The notes under the pieces: model-generated
What the model saw: only the letters and a program-made list of their open reading frames with translations
Database searches by the model: none
What the model was told of the DNA's origin: nothing
Position numbers and translations under genes: made by a program
Source of the DNA: Halomonas cerina
GTDB taxonomy: Bacteria > Pseudomonadota > Gammaproteobacteria > Pseudomonadales > Halomonadaceae
Assembly (NCBI RefSeq): GCF_014192215.1
Contig: NZ_JACHXP010000012.1
Location: 62,001 to 126,000, forward strand
Reading direction: 5' to 3'
Length of the DNA stretch: 64,000 nt
Shown here: piece by piece, positions 1-9,023 of the stretch
Layout: each line of letters starts with the position of its first letter
Numbering within the stretch: position 1 is the stretch's first letter

Positions 1-915
<915 letters not shown>

Positions 916-956
916 GCCCCAGCATCGATCACAACCTGCGTAGAGGAAGCGTTTTC

Positions 957-1376
957 ATGAAAGCCAGCGTCAAATGGACCGACGGCCGCCAGTTCGTCGC
1001 CGAGTCAGGCAGCGGGCATAGCGTGGTCATCGACGGCCCGCCCGATCACGGCGGCCGCAATACCGGGCCGCGCCCCATGGAGATGCTGCTGATGGGCCTG
1101 GGCGCCTGCACCTCCTTCGACGTCATGGAGATTCTCGAGAAATCCCGCGCCCCGGTGAGCGACTGTGTGGCCAGCATCGAGGCAGAGCGCGCCGACGAGG
1201 TACCCAGCGTCTTTACCAGGATCCATGTCCACTTCACCGTCAGTGGCCATGGCCTCAAGGAGAAACAGGTCGCGCGCGCCGTGGAACTCTCCGCCGACAA
1301 GTACTGCAGCGCGTCCATCATGCTGGCCAAGGGAGGCGTCGAGGTGACCCACTCCTACAGCATCATCGAGGATTAG
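957..1376 (+). CDS. OsmC/Ohr-like family protein (YhfA type)
   Basis: This is a 139-residue OsmC-fold protein. Visible family features are the segment around GRNTGPRPMEMLLMGLGACT with the first conserved cysteine, and a second cysteine in KYCSASIML near the C-terminus. In OsmC/Ohr proteins such cysteines support thiol-dependent peroxidase activity, but the spacing and sequence here resemble the YhfA-like branch, whose substrate is not settled. The start at 957 is preferred over an upstream ATG at 906 because AGAGGAAG lies just before it. It is followed by a hairpin terminator, so it is probably monocistronic. Confidence 0.85.
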   Translation: MKASVKWTDGRQFVAESGSGHSVVIDGPPDHGGRNTGPRPMEMLLMGLGACTSFDVMEILEKSRAPVSDCVASIEAERADEVPSVFTRIHVHFTVSGHGLKEKQVARAVELSADKYCSASIMLAKGGVEVTHSYSIIED

Positions 1377-1526
1377 CGCCGAGCGCCAGCGCCGCAGCAT
1401 GATGCCACTGCCAATACTGACGTCAACGTATCAACTCCGCCGGCTCGGCATCCGGCGGGGTTTCTCGTTTGCTTCCTCGACACCCACCGGGGCGGCTGGG
1501 CGCTTGCTGCTGGGCGCTGGGCGCTA
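1375..1526. repeat. Inverted-repeat-bounded intergenic element, copy A
   Basis: The left arm AGCGCCGAGCGCC (1375-1387) is followed by ATGATGCCAC (1399-1408); the right arm GCGGCTGGGCGCT (1492-1504) is followed by further GGGCGCT units running into the coq7 stop codon. The same three words occur in the same order at 29745-29837. The two arms are imperfect inverted repeats of each other (11 of 13). The centre differs between copies and here contains the OsmC terminator. Confidence 0.55.
1437..1470 (+). terminator. Intrinsic terminator after the OsmC-like gene
   Basis: CCGCCGG at 1437-1443 pairs with CCGGCGG at 1452-1458 around an 8-nt loop and is followed by a T-rich tract (GGTTTCTCGTTT). It lies between the convergent OsmC-like gene and coq7; the T-tract suits the plus-strand transcript. 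Confidence 0.65.
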
Positions 1527-2168
1527 TAGCCGATAGACGCTGCAGGTCATCACCCTCGACATCAGCGTCATGCCGGCCTTGACCGGTGCCGGAAAGCGCG
1601 CTCCGCCCGCCTCCAGGGCCTGCTGGGCGTGATGGGCCTCGTCGATGGCCATCTGGCGCAGCACCGCCCGGGAGCGGTGGTCCCCCGGTGGCAGGGTCTC
1701 GAGGTGCCGGTCCAGGTGCCGCCCCACCTGCTCCTCGGTAGCCGCTACGAAGCCGAGGCTTACGCGGTCGCCCACGGCCCCGGCCGTGGCGCCGAGGCCG
1801 AAGGAGGCCGCGTAGAACAGCGGGTTGAGCAGGCTGGGCCGGTCATGCAGTTCCTGCAGCCGGGCATCGCACCAGGCCAGGTGATCGATCTCCTCCTGGG
1901 CGGCCTTTTCCATCTGCCCGCGCACTTCCGGCAGCTTGGCCGTGAATCCCTGCCCTTGGTAGAGCGCCTGGGCGCAGACCTCGCCGGTATGGTTGATACG
2001 CATCAGCCCGGCGGCATGACGCCGCTCGGCATCGCTCATCGCGTCGTCATGGATCGAGGCGGTCGCCGGCGATGGCCGCGACGGCTGGGCCGCATGGGGG
2101 ATCAAGGTCCGCAGCACAGTGTCGAACTGGTGGATCAGGTTATCGATACGGGAGAGCTGGCGCATCAT
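1524..2168 (-). CDS. coq7: 2-polyprenyl-3-methyl-6-methoxy-1,4-benzoquinone monooxygenase (Coq7)
   Basis: This is a 214-residue di-iron hydroxylase of the ferritin-like Coq7 family, which adds the C6 hydroxyl in ubiquinone biosynthesis. Putative iron ligands are visible: E63 in HTGEVCAQ, the E-x-x-H motif E93-H96 in EEIDHLAW, a further acidic residue in the E145-E146 segment, and E177-H180 in DEAHH. The length is typical of the bacterial enzyme. Two adjacent ATGs (2168 and 2165) follow an AAGGGGG ribosome site; the first is used here. It ends in repeat copy A and converges on the OsmC-like gene. It is likely a peripheral membrane enzyme. Confidence 0.95.
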   Translation of the reverse strand: MMRQLSRIDNLIHQFDTVLRTLIPHAAQPSRPSPATASIHDDAMSDAERRHAAGLMRINHTGEVCAQALYQGQGFTAKLPEVRGQMEKAAQEEIDHLAWCDARLQELHDRPSLLNPLFYAASFGLGATAGAVGDRVSLGFVAATEEQVGRHLDRHLETLPPGDHRSRAVLRQMAIDEAHHAQQALEAGGARFPAPVKAGMTLMSRVMTCSVYRL

Positions 2169-2263
2169 GACACCCCCTTCTCATGAGATGGACACAGGGT
2201 AACCGGGCGCCCATACGCCCTGAACGCTCGAGCCGCCGAGTGAGGCTACGGCCGTGTGGAGCC

Positions 2264-2605
2264 CTAGCCCGCGGGCCAGGTGAAGCGGCGACCGCCCATC
2301 AGGTGCATATGGATATGGTAGACGGTCTGCCCCCCCTGCTCGTTGCAGTTCATGACCACCCGGTAACCGTCCTCGGCGAATCCCTTCTCGCGGGCAAGCC
2401 GCGCCGCGGTGTACGGCAGCCGCCCCACCAGCGCCAGATCGCCTTCCTCGATGTCGTTGAGGGTGGCGATATGCCGCTTCGGCACGATCACCAGATGGGT
2501 CGGGGCCTGGGGATTGATGTCGTTGAAGGCGAGTACCTCGTCGTCCTCGAAGACGATATCGGCGGGAATCTCGCGGTCGATGATCTTGCAGAACAGACAG
2601 TCCAT
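2264..2605 (-). CDS. HIT-domain nucleotide hydrolase (HinT-like)
   Basis: A 113-residue histidine-triad protein. The signature H97-I-H-M-H101 (HIHMH) sits near the C-terminus, and the N-terminal CLFCKII is typical of HinT/PKCI-type proteins. HinT enzymes hydrolyse purine nucleoside phosphoramidates through a covalent histidine intermediate; the physiological substrate here is unknown. AAGGAG nine bases before the ATG supports the start. It is the last gene of a minus-strand run with phosphoribulokinase, a thioesterase and purD; 30 bp separate it from prk. Confidence 0.93.
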   Translation of the reverse strand: MDCLFCKIIDREIPADIVFEDDEVLAFNDINPQAPTHLVIVPKRHIATLNDIEEGDLALVGRLPYTAARLAREKGFAEDGYRVVMNCNEQGGQTVYHIHMHLMGGRRFTWPAG

Positions 2606-2635
2606 GGGGTCACACTCCTTCTCATGGTGAACGGC

Positions 2636-3508
2636 TCAACGGAAGCGCCGCTGGGCCAGCAGATGGCGCACCAGCGGGCCCAGGATCAGCTCCATGGCCA
2701 GGGACAGACGGGCCCCGGGCACCACCAGGGTGTGCGGGCGGCTCATGAAGGCATCCTGGATCATCGCCAGCAGATAAGGGAAGTCCACCGTGGCCGGGTC
2801 GCGGAAGCGGATCACCACGAAGGACTCGGCATCGGTGGGGATATCCTGGACCTCGAAGGGGTTGGAGGTATCCACCGTCGGCACCCGCTGGAAGTTGATA
2901 TGGGTACGCGAGAACTGCGGCTGGATGTAGCGGACGTAGTCGTCCATGCGCCCCAGGATGGTGTCGATCACCGCCTCCTGGGAATAGCCCCGGTAGCGGA
3001 TGTCGCGGTCGATCTTCTGGATCCACTCCAGGTTCATGGTCGGCGCCACCCCGACCAGCAGATCCACGTGATGGGCCACGTCGTGCTCGGCGGTGACCAG
3101 GCCCCCGTGCAGCCCCTCGTAGAACAGCAGGTCGGTGCCATAGGGCAGTGACTGCCACTCGGTGAAGGTCCCCACCTGATAGCCGGCCTCGATCATCGGC
3201 TTGTCCTCGGCATGGATATAGTGCCGGTAGGTGCCGGTGCCCCGCTCGCCATACTCCACGAACAGTGCCTCGAGACGGTCGAGCAGGTTGGCCTCCACCG
3301 CGAAATGCGACAGCTCGTCCTTGCGCTCGGGCTCCTCGCGGAAGATGCGGGCCAGTTCCTCCCGGGTGTAGCGGTGGAAGGCATCGCCGTCGACGAAGGC
3401 GGCGTGGACGTCCTCACGGGCGAACATCCGCTCGAAGGTGCGGCGCACGGTGGTGGTGCCGGCCCCCGATGAGCCGGTCACGGCGATGACCGGATACTCC
3501 CGGGACAT
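2636..3508 (-). CDS. prkB: Phosphoribulokinase (PrkB type)
   Basis: This is a 290-residue P-loop kinase with GSSGAGTTT at residues 12-20, as in the short bacterial phosphoribulokinases, and the conserved segment around KIDRDIRYRGYS. Classical PRK phosphorylates ribulose-5-phosphate for the Calvin cycle. No RuBisCO or other Calvin-cycle gene is visible in this window, and many heterotrophic gammaproteobacteria carry such a PrkB whose role is not established. The ATG overlaps the stop of the upstream thioesterase gene (TGATG), so the two are translationally coupled. Family assignment is firm; activity and role are not. Confidence 0.88.
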   Translation of the reverse strand: MSREYPVIAVTGSSGAGTTTVRRTFERMFAREDVHAAFVDGDAFHRYTREELARIFREEPERKDELSHFAVEANLLDRLEALFVEYGERGTGTYRHYIHAEDKPMIEAGYQVGTFTEWQSLPYGTDLLFYEGLHGGLVTAEHDVAHHVDLLVGVAPTMNLEWIQKIDRDIRYRGYSQEAVIDTILGRMDDYVRYIQPQFSRTHINFQRVPTVDTSNPFEVQDIPTDAESFVVIRFRDPATVDFPYLLAMIQDAFMSRPHTLVVPGARLSLAMELILGPLVRHLLAQRRFR

Positions 3509-3942
3509 CAGGCCACCCCCGCCAGGGTGTCGCGCACGCCATCGGGGACCGCCACCGGGCGACCGCTGGCCGGGTCGACCAGCATCAGGGTGAGGCGGGC
3601 GGTGGCCACGATGCGCTCGTCGGCCTCGCGACGCAGGCGATGGAAGACGGTGATGGCGCGGCGGCCCGGCTCGGGAATGGCCGTCTCCGCCACCAGCGCA
3701 TCGGGCCAGCGCGACTCGGCCTGGTACTGCACGGCCAGGTCGGCGGCCACGCAGGGATAGCCCCCCAGATTGCCCTCGGCGAGCCCCAGGGCGGCCAGGG
3801 CGTGTACACGGGCCTCGTGCATCAGCGACACCACGGCATCATGGCCCAGGTGCTGGCCGTAGTTCATGTCCGTGATGCGCACGCCCAGTGGATGGCGGTG
3901 ACGGATCGCCGCCTCGGGAAAGACCAGTCTCACTCGCTCCAT
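3508..3942 (-). CDS. Hotdog-fold acyl-CoA thioesterase (4HBT family)
   Basis: A 144-residue hotdog-fold protein of the 4-hydroxybenzoyl-CoA thioesterase group. The segment RITDMNYGQHLGHD contains the D-x-N-x-H-like active-site pattern, and the central helix follows in VVSLMHEARV. Such enzymes hydrolyse acyl-CoA or aryl-CoA thioesters; the substrate cannot be read from sequence. The start has GAGGAG five bases upstream. It lies 31 bp downstream of purD and is coupled to the phosphoribulokinase gene, but the operon partners do not suggest a shared pathway. Confidence 0.85.
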   Translation of the reverse strand: MERVRLVFPEAAIRHRHPLGVRITDMNYGQHLGHDAVVSLMHEARVHALAALGLAEGNLGGYPCVAADLAVQYQAESRWPDALVAETAIPEPGRRAITVFHRLRREADERIVATARLTLMLVDPASGRPVAVPDGVRDTLAGVA

Positions 3943-3973
3943 GCTCGCTCCTCGTTCTCGTTGTCGGGCGAGG

Positions 3974-5269
3974 TCAATCGCGCCCCGGCTCCCGGGCGAT
4001 GGCGCGATGCGCGATGTCGCGACGACAGAAAGCCCCCTCCCAGCGGATCCTCTCCACGCCGCGGTAGGCCAGCTCGCGGGCCGCCGAGACCCCCTCGCCC
4101 AGGGCGGTGACGCACAGCACCCGACCGCCGGCGGTGATCACCCCGCCATCCTCGCCCTCGGCGGTGCCGGCATGGAAGACCTTGCAGCCGGTGCTCTCGG
4201 CGGCGACCAGGCCCTGGATAGCGTCGCCCTTGCGGTAGCTGCCAGGATAGCCGCCGGCGGCCATCACCACGCCCACCGCGGCGCGGTCGTCCCAGTCGCA
4301 GCGCAGTCCGGCCAGCTCGCCACGGGCGCCGGCCAGGCACAGCTCGGCCAGGTCCGAGGCCAAGCGCAGCATGATGGGCTGAGTCTCGGGATCGCCGAAG
4401 CGGCAATTATACTCGATCACCCTCGGGTCGCCCTGGGCATCGATCATCAGGCCGGCGTAAAGGAAGCCGGTATAGGGATGGCCCTCCTCGGCCATGCCGC
4501 GCACCGTGGGCCGGATGATCCGTTCCATGATGCGCTCGAAGACCGCGTCGGTGACCACCGGCGCCGGGGAGTAGGCGCCCATGCCGCCGGTATTGGGGCC
4601 CTGGTCGTCGTCGTAGGCGCGCTTGTGGTCCTGGCTGGTGGCCATGGGCAGCACCGTCTCGCCATCGACCATGACGATGAAGCTGGCCTCCTCGCCCTCG
4701 AGGAAGTCCTCGATGACCACCCGGGCCCCGGCGTCGCCGAAGGCGTTGGCCTCGAGCATGTCGCGCACCGCCGCCTCGGCCTCTTCCTGGGTCATGGCCA
4801 CGATGACGCCCTTGCCGGCCGCCAGGCCGTCGGCCTTGATGACGATGGGCGCCCCCTTCTCGGCGAGATACTCGAGCGCCGGCTCCACGGCGACGAAGGT
4901 GCGGTACTCGGCGGAGGGAATGGCGTGGCGGGCCAGGAAGTCCTTGGTGAAGGCCTTGGAGCCCTCGAGCCGAGCCGCCCCGGCGGTGGGCCCGAAGATC
5001 GTCAGGCCCGCCTCGCGGAAGCGGTCCACCACGCCGGCCACCAGAGGCGCCTCGGGGCCGACGATAGTCAGCTCGACCCCCGCGTCGCGGGCGAAGGTCA
5101 CCAAGCCATCCAGGTCCTCGGCGCCGATGGCCAGGTTCTCGAGGCCGGGTTCCCGGGCGGTGCCGGCGTTGCCTGGCGCCACGTAGACGGTCTCGACCCG
5201 GGGGGACTGGGCAACCTTCCAGGCCAGGGCATGTTCGCGGCCACCGCCGCCGATGATCAGAACCTTCAT
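3974..5269 (-). CDS. purD: Phosphoribosylamine--glycine ligase (GAR synthetase)
   Basis: This 431-residue ATP-grasp ligase catalyses the second step of de novo purine synthesis, joining glycine to 5-phosphoribosylamine. The N-terminal MKVLIIGGGGREHALAW is diagnostic of PurD, and the ATP-grasp core includes the IKADGLAAGKGV segment and EYNCRFGDPETQ near residue 290. Length matches the E. coli enzyme. purH, the usual neighbour, is not in the window. It appears to head the purD-thioesterase-prk-HIT run; phaR lies 72 bp further upstream on the same strand. Cytoplasmic. Confidence 0.96.
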   Translation of the reverse strand: MKVLIIGGGGREHALAWKVAQSPRVETVYVAPGNAGTAREPGLENLAIGAEDLDGLVTFARDAGVELTIVGPEAPLVAGVVDRFREAGLTIFGPTAGAARLEGSKAFTKDFLARHAIPSAEYRTFVAVEPALEYLAEKGAPIVIKADGLAAGKGVIVAMTQEEAEAAVRDMLEANAFGDAGARVVIEDFLEGEEASFIVMVDGETVLPMATSQDHKRAYDDDQGPNTGGMGAYSPAPVVTDAVFERIMERIIRPTVRGMAEEGHPYTGFLYAGLMIDAQGDPRVIEYNCRFGDPETQPIMLRLASDLAELCLAGARGELAGLRCDWDDRAAVGVVMAAGGYPGSYRKGDAIQGLVAAESTGCKVFHAGTAEGEDGGVITAGGRVLCVTALGEGVSAARELAYRGVERIRWEGAFCRRDIAHRAIAREPGRD

Positions 5270-5341
5270 CCGCTGCTCTACCTCACTACCGGGGAAAAAC
5301 GTCGCGGCATTATGTCAGAAACTCGCCCGGGGCGCCGCCGC

Positions 5342-5806
5342 TCACGTCTTCTCGTCGTCGTCCGGCTTGGCCGTCTTGTCGGCGGCCTGAGTGATGGTCT
5401 TCTGCCAGAACTTCATGTTCTCCTCGGCCATCTCGCGCATCAGCTCCATGGGCGAGTGGCGCATGGCCTGCTGCCACTGGTCCTGCATGCGCTGCTGCTG
5501 CTCGAGCATCAGGCGGGTGCCCTGTTCCAGGTAGCGCGCCAGTGGCAGCGGCTGGGTCATATCGTAGACACGGATGAACTGGGCCAATAGATCGTTGGAG
5601 AAGACCTCGGCCTCGCCATCGGCCTGCTCCTGCTCGATGATGATCGACAGCAGGATGGTACGGGTCAGATCCTCGCCGCTCTTGGCGTCCTCGACCCGGA
5701 AGGGGATCTCGTCGAGGATCAGGCCACGCAGATCCTCGAGGGTCACGTAGCGGCTCTGTTCGGTATCATAGAGCCTTCGGTTGGCATACTTGCGAATCAC
5801 GCGCAC
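5342..5806 (-). CDS. phaR: Polyhydroxyalkanoate synthesis repressor PhaR
   Basis: A 154-residue regulator. The N-terminal PHB/PHA accumulation regulator DNA-binding domain begins VIRKYANRRLYDTEQSRYV, followed by a PHB_acc domain and an acidic, lysine-rich tail. PhaR binds DNA and PHA granules, and represses phasin and PHA genes when polymer is absent. I use the GTG at 5806: it has AAGGAG seven bases upstream and puts the conserved motif right at the N-terminus, whereas the longer frame back to 5893 adds non-conserved residues and runs into the rsmE leader. Divergent from rsmE across 115 bp. Confidence 0.92.
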   Translation of the reverse strand: MRVIRKYANRRLYDTEQSRYVTLEDLRGLILDEIPFRVEDAKSGEDLTRTILLSIIIEQEQADGEAEVFSNDLLAQFIRVYDMTQPLPLARYLEQGTRLMLEQQQRMQDQWQQAMRHSPMELMREMAEENMKFWQKTITQAADKTAKPDDDEKT

Positions 5807-5921
5807 GGCGCTGCTCCTTGTCTTGAAGGGTGGGCGTCTGCCCCCTCTGAGGGTATTGTGCACCGCGACACCCGGCATGCAAGGCATAGTCACCTCTCAG
5901 TCTCCAACGCGGCGAGGCCCC

Positions 5922-6635
5922 ATGAACCTGATCCTGCTCTCCCCGGCGGACATCGAGACCGACCGCCTGGCCCGGGTCACCGACCCGCGGCGTCTGGCGC
6001 ACCTGCGGACGGTGAACCGTGCCCGGGCGGGCGAGCGGATGACGCTGGGCATCGAAGACGGCCGCATGGGGCAAGGCGAGCTGCTCACCCTGGCGGATGA
6101 CGAGGCGCTGTTCGATATCGCCGACCTGGACCAGCCACCGCCGCCGGCGCTGCCGGTCCACCTGGTGCTGGCCCTGCCGCGCCCGCGGATGCTGGCGCGC
6201 ACCCTGGAGCATGTCACCGCCCTCGGGGTGAAGCAGATCACCCTGCTCCATACCCGTCGGGTGGAGAAGAGCTACTGGCAGTCGCCGGAGCTCACCGCCG
6301 AGAAGATCCGCCACCATCTGGTGCTGGGCCTCGAGCAGGCCCGGGATACCCGGCTGCCGTCGGTGACCCTGGCCAAGGGCTTCCGGCCCTTCGTCGAGGA
6401 CCACCTGCCCGGGCTCGCCGAGGGGCGCCGCGCCCTGATGGCCCACCCCGGGATGCCGAACGCCTGTCCTCGCGGCCTCGACACCCCGACCCTGCTGCTG
6501 GTCGGGCCCGAGGGCGGCTTCATCCCCTGGGAGGTGGAGCGCCTGCTGGCGGCCGGCTGCGAGGGGATCCACCTGGGGCCGCGCATCCTGCGCGTGGAGA
6601 CGGCGGTGACCGCCCTGCTGGCCCGCCTCTTCTAG
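5922..6635 (+). CDS. rsmE: 16S rRNA (uracil-1498-N3)-methyltransferase RsmE
   Basis: A 237-residue SPOUT-class methyltransferase. C-terminal knot motifs are clear: LLVGPEGGF near residue 190 and LGPRILRVETA near residue 225, with SYWQSPEL in the middle. RsmE methylates U1498 of 16S rRNA in the assembled 30S subunit using S-adenosylmethionine. The start ATG at 5922 has a weak GAGG and matches family N-termini (MNLILL); the longer open frame from 5781 would overlap phaR. Convergent with the next gene, 31 bp away. Confidence 0.93.
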   Translation: MNLILLSPADIETDRLARVTDPRRLAHLRTVNRARAGERMTLGIEDGRMGQGELLTLADDEALFDIADLDQPPPPALPVHLVLALPRPRMLARTLEHVTALGVKQITLLHTRRVEKSYWQSPELTAEKIRHHLVLGLEQARDTRLPSVTLAKGFRPFVEDHLPGLAEGRRALMAHPGMPNACPRGLDTPTLLLVGPEGGFIPWEVERLLAAGCEGIHLGPRILRVETAVTALLARLF

Positions 6636-6666
6636 CGCCTCCTCCTGCCGAGCCTGCCGATGTCTT

Positions 6667-7224
6667 TCATTCCTCGTTGGGGTCATGGGCCACGACAGGG
6701 GACTCCTCGTCACAGTCGGGCTCGGTGAGGAAGGTCTCACGCACGTTCAGCAGTCCCAGGTGGCCGAGGGTGCGACGGCCCAGCAGCAGCGGATAGTTCA
6801 TCTCCTCGCGGTCGCGCAGACTAAACTGCTCCTCGTAGACGGTATCGCCCAGACAGACCTTCATCAGCACCACCGGCCGCTCGTCGCGTCCCCCGGCCCC
6901 GCGCACCCTCAGGTCGCGATAGAGGGGCAGCTCCAAACGTTCGCTGAACACCTCGCCGCTCGCCTCGTCCTCGAGCTTGAGGCGAAAGCGCACCCACTCC
7001 TCGCCCTCCTTGGCGAAGAGCTCGATGTCGCGGGCGTCCAGGGACGAGGTCAGGGCCCCGCTGTCGAGCTTGGCCTTCACCTCGACATCCCAGGGCTCGA
7101 GGGTCGCCTTCTCGACCCAGCCGAAGACCTTGTCGGCGTCGGCTGCAGCAAGGGAAGACATGGCGAGGGCCCCCAGGATAATGCCCAGGGCCGCCAGTCG
7201 CCGGCAGGAAGGAAAAGGTAGCAT
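6667..7224 (-). CDS. Exported retropepsin-like putative protease (PF05618, 'ATP-dependent zinc protease' family)
   Basis: A 185-residue protein with a signal peptide (hydrophobic residues 10-27, alanine-rich cleavage region near SLAAADA). The core shows the aspartyl-protease-like motif KLDSGALTSSLDA and the C-terminal MNYPLLLGRRTL, both hallmarks of the family often called RimK-associated or ATP-dependent zinc protease. The historical name is misleading: the fold resembles a single-chain retropepsin half and no zinc site is visible. The signal peptide implies periplasmic action. AAGGAG seven bases before the ATG fixes the start; 20 bp separate it from the transglycosylase gene upstream, so they are likely co-transcribed. 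Confidence 0.85.
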   Translation of the reverse strand: MLPFPSCRRLAALGIILGALAMSSLAAADADKVFGWVEKATLEPWDVEVKAKLDSGALTSSLDARDIELFAKEGEEWVRFRLKLEDEASGEVFSERLELPLYRDLRVRGAGGRDERPVVLMKVCLGDTVYEEQFSLRDREEMNYPLLLGRRTLGHLGLLNVRETFLTEPDCDEESPVVAHDPNEE

Positions 7225-7244
7225 GTGTCGTCTCCTTCGGTGGC

Positions 7245-8513
7245 TCAGCGCTTAAGGCGCTCGAGCAAGGTCAGGGTGGCAAAGCCGTCCGGTGTCTGTC
7301 CTATCGAATGCTGGAAGGCCCGCAGTCCGCGGCGGGTATTGGGCCCCAGGATGCCGTCGGGGGCGCCCACGTCGTAGCCACGGGCGTTGAGCCGCTGCTG
7401 CAGCTCGCGCACCTGGTCGCGGCGCAGCGGCTGCTCGTCACGCGGCCAGGCGGCCTGGACAGCACCCCGTCCGGTGATCCGATCGGCCAGCGTGCCCACC
7501 GCTAGGGCATAGCTGGTGGCGTTGTTATAGCGCAGGATGGCACGGAAGTTGGGCCCCACCAGGAAGGCCGGCCCCCGGGCACCGGCCGGCACGATCACCG
7601 AGGCCGCCTCGAACTCGGGCAGCGGCTCACCGCCTAGCGTGCGCACGCCCTGAGCCGCCCACTCATGGGCGGGACGCCGCTCGGCGAGCTCGGCGAGGGC
7701 ATAGTCGAAGTCCTCGGGCAGCCGGACCTCCAAGCCCCAGGGCTGCCCCTCGCGCCAGCCGGCCTCGTCGAGATAGTGGGCCGTGGAGGCCAGCACGTCG
7801 GGAATGCTGCCCCAGATGTCGCGTCGGCCGTCCTCATCGGCGTCCACCGCATAGGCCAGGTAGCTGGACGGCAGGAACTGGGTATGGCCCATGGCACCGG
7901 CCCAGGAGCCGACCATGCGGCCGGGCGAGATATCGCCGGCCTCGATGATGCGCAGGGCCGCCAGCAGTTCGCCCCGGGCGAAGTCGCGGCGGCGTCCCTC
8001 GAAGGCCAGGGTGGCCAATGCCTCCAGGGTCGGGAAGTCGCCGAAATTGCCGCCGTAGTTGCTCTCGATGCCCCAGATCGCCACCAGCACCTCGGCCGGC
8101 ACCCCGTAGCGGGTGGCGATGGGCCGAGCAGTATCCCGATGCTCGGCGAGGCGCACTCGCCCGGTGGCGACCCGGGCCGGCGAGACCGCACTGTCCAGGT
8201 ACTGCCAAATGGGCCGGACGAACTCCGGCTGGCTGCGATCGAGCTCGATCACCCGTGATCGATAGCGTATCCCGTCCAGGGCCTTGTCCAGGGTCGCCTC
8301 GGCAATGCCCTCGGCACGGGCCTGGCGGCGAAAGCGCGCCAGCCAGGTCGCGAAGTCCCGCGCCTCCTCCTTGGTTTCCGGGGTGTCGACGTCGGTCGCG
8401 GCCGCCGTGTCGGACGTCACGGCCTGACCGGCGGCACCGGCCTCGCGAACGGGGCCCTGCTGGCAACCGGCCAGCGCCGCGGTGAGCACGATAAGAGAAA
8501 CGATCCGGCGCAT
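7245..8513 (-). CDS. Lytic murein transglycosylase B-like lipoprotein with peptidoglycan-binding domain
   Basis: This 422-residue protein starts with a lipoprotein signal (lipobox LAGC at 14-17) and contains an SLT_2/MltB-type catalytic domain. The catalytic glutamate is E150 in IWGIESNYG, with the downstream segment FPTLEALATLAFEGRRRDF typical of the family. A C-terminal peptidoglycan-binding domain spans about residues 365-422 (motif DGILGPNTRRGLRAFQ). It would cleave the MurNAc-GlcNAc bond to give 1,6-anhydroMurNAc, feeding the recycling route that includes MurU. Lipidation predicts outer-membrane attachment. AAGGAG precedes the start. Confidence 0.92.
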   Translation of the reverse strand: MRRIVSLIVLTAALAGCQQGPVREAGAAGQAVTSDTAAATDVDTPETKEEARDFATWLARFRRQARAEGIAEATLDKALDGIRYRSRVIELDRSQPEFVRPIWQYLDSAVSPARVATGRVRLAEHRDTARPIATRYGVPAEVLVAIWGIESNYGGNFGDFPTLEALATLAFEGRRRDFARGELLAALRIIEAGDISPGRMVGSWAGAMGHTQFLPSSYLAYAVDADEDGRRDIWGSIPDVLASTAHYLDEAGWREGQPWGLEVRLPEDFDYALAELAERRPAHEWAAQGVRTLGGEPLPEFEAASVIVPAGARGPAFLVGPNFRAILRYNNATSYALAVGTLADRITGRGAVQAAWPRDEQPLRRDQVRELQQRLNARGYDVGAPDGILGPNTRRGLRAFQHSIGQTPDGFATLTLLERLKR

Positions 8514-8556
8514 CCTGTCTCCTTGAAAAACACCGATGATCGCCCAAAATGCCGGC

Positions 8557-9018
8557 TCAGACCAGCTGCACGAGGCGCCAGATCATCAGCAAATGGCAGA
8601 CCACCACCGCCAGGGTGAGCCAGGTGCGTAGTCGGCCATACCAGCCAGGCAGCGCACGGCCACCGTCAAGGCTCTCGTAGAGACGCACGCCCGCGAAACC
8701 GGCCATCAGCGCCCAGGCCCCCAACATGGCATCGATCAGTAGCGCCGGCCAGGCGATGAGGCTGGGGACCATGCTGACCATCAGGCGGCGGCGGAACGTC
8801 GCCGAACCGGGAGCCTCGACCATCATCGCTATTCCCCAGTGGATGCCGCCCAGGAAGGAGAGGATCACCGCGCTGTAATAGAGGAAAGCCCTGATCGCCA
8901 GTACCTGCCCGAAGCCCGGCGCCAGCCAGCTTCCCGCCAGCGCCATCACAAAGGGCAGCAGCCCGGCCAGGCCGAGCCACCAGGGAAGACGAAGGGACGG
9001 CATGCGGGTCTCCTGCAT
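8557..9018 (-). CDS. DUF3429 family inner-membrane protein
   Basis: A 153-residue protein with about four hydrophobic segments (near 14-35, 42-62, 88-112 and 132-150) and the conserved stretch SAVILSFLGGIHWG that marks DUF3429. Function is not known. The AAGGAG ribosome site lies across the end of the photolyase gene, whose stop is 6 bp away, so the two genes are very probably translated from one mRNA. If so, this membrane protein belongs to whatever regulon controls the photolyase. The start is the first ATG, with 8 bp spacing. Confidence 0.8.
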   Translation of the reverse strand: MQETRMPSLRLPWWLGLAGLLPFVMALAGSWLAPGFGQVLAIRAFLYYSAVILSFLGGIHWGIAMMVEAPGSATFRRRLMVSMVPSLIAWPALLIDAMLGAWALMAGFAGVRLYESLDGGRALPGWYGRLRTWLTLAVVVCHLLMIWRLVQLV

Positions 9019-9023
9019 CGGTG

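Noticed and set aside
3941..5590. Open frame of 549 codons on the plus strand opposite purD
   Set aside because: It lies antisense to the well-conserved purD and part of phaR, is rich in Gly, Ala, His and Arg as expected from a GC-rich shadow frame, and has no recognisable domain.
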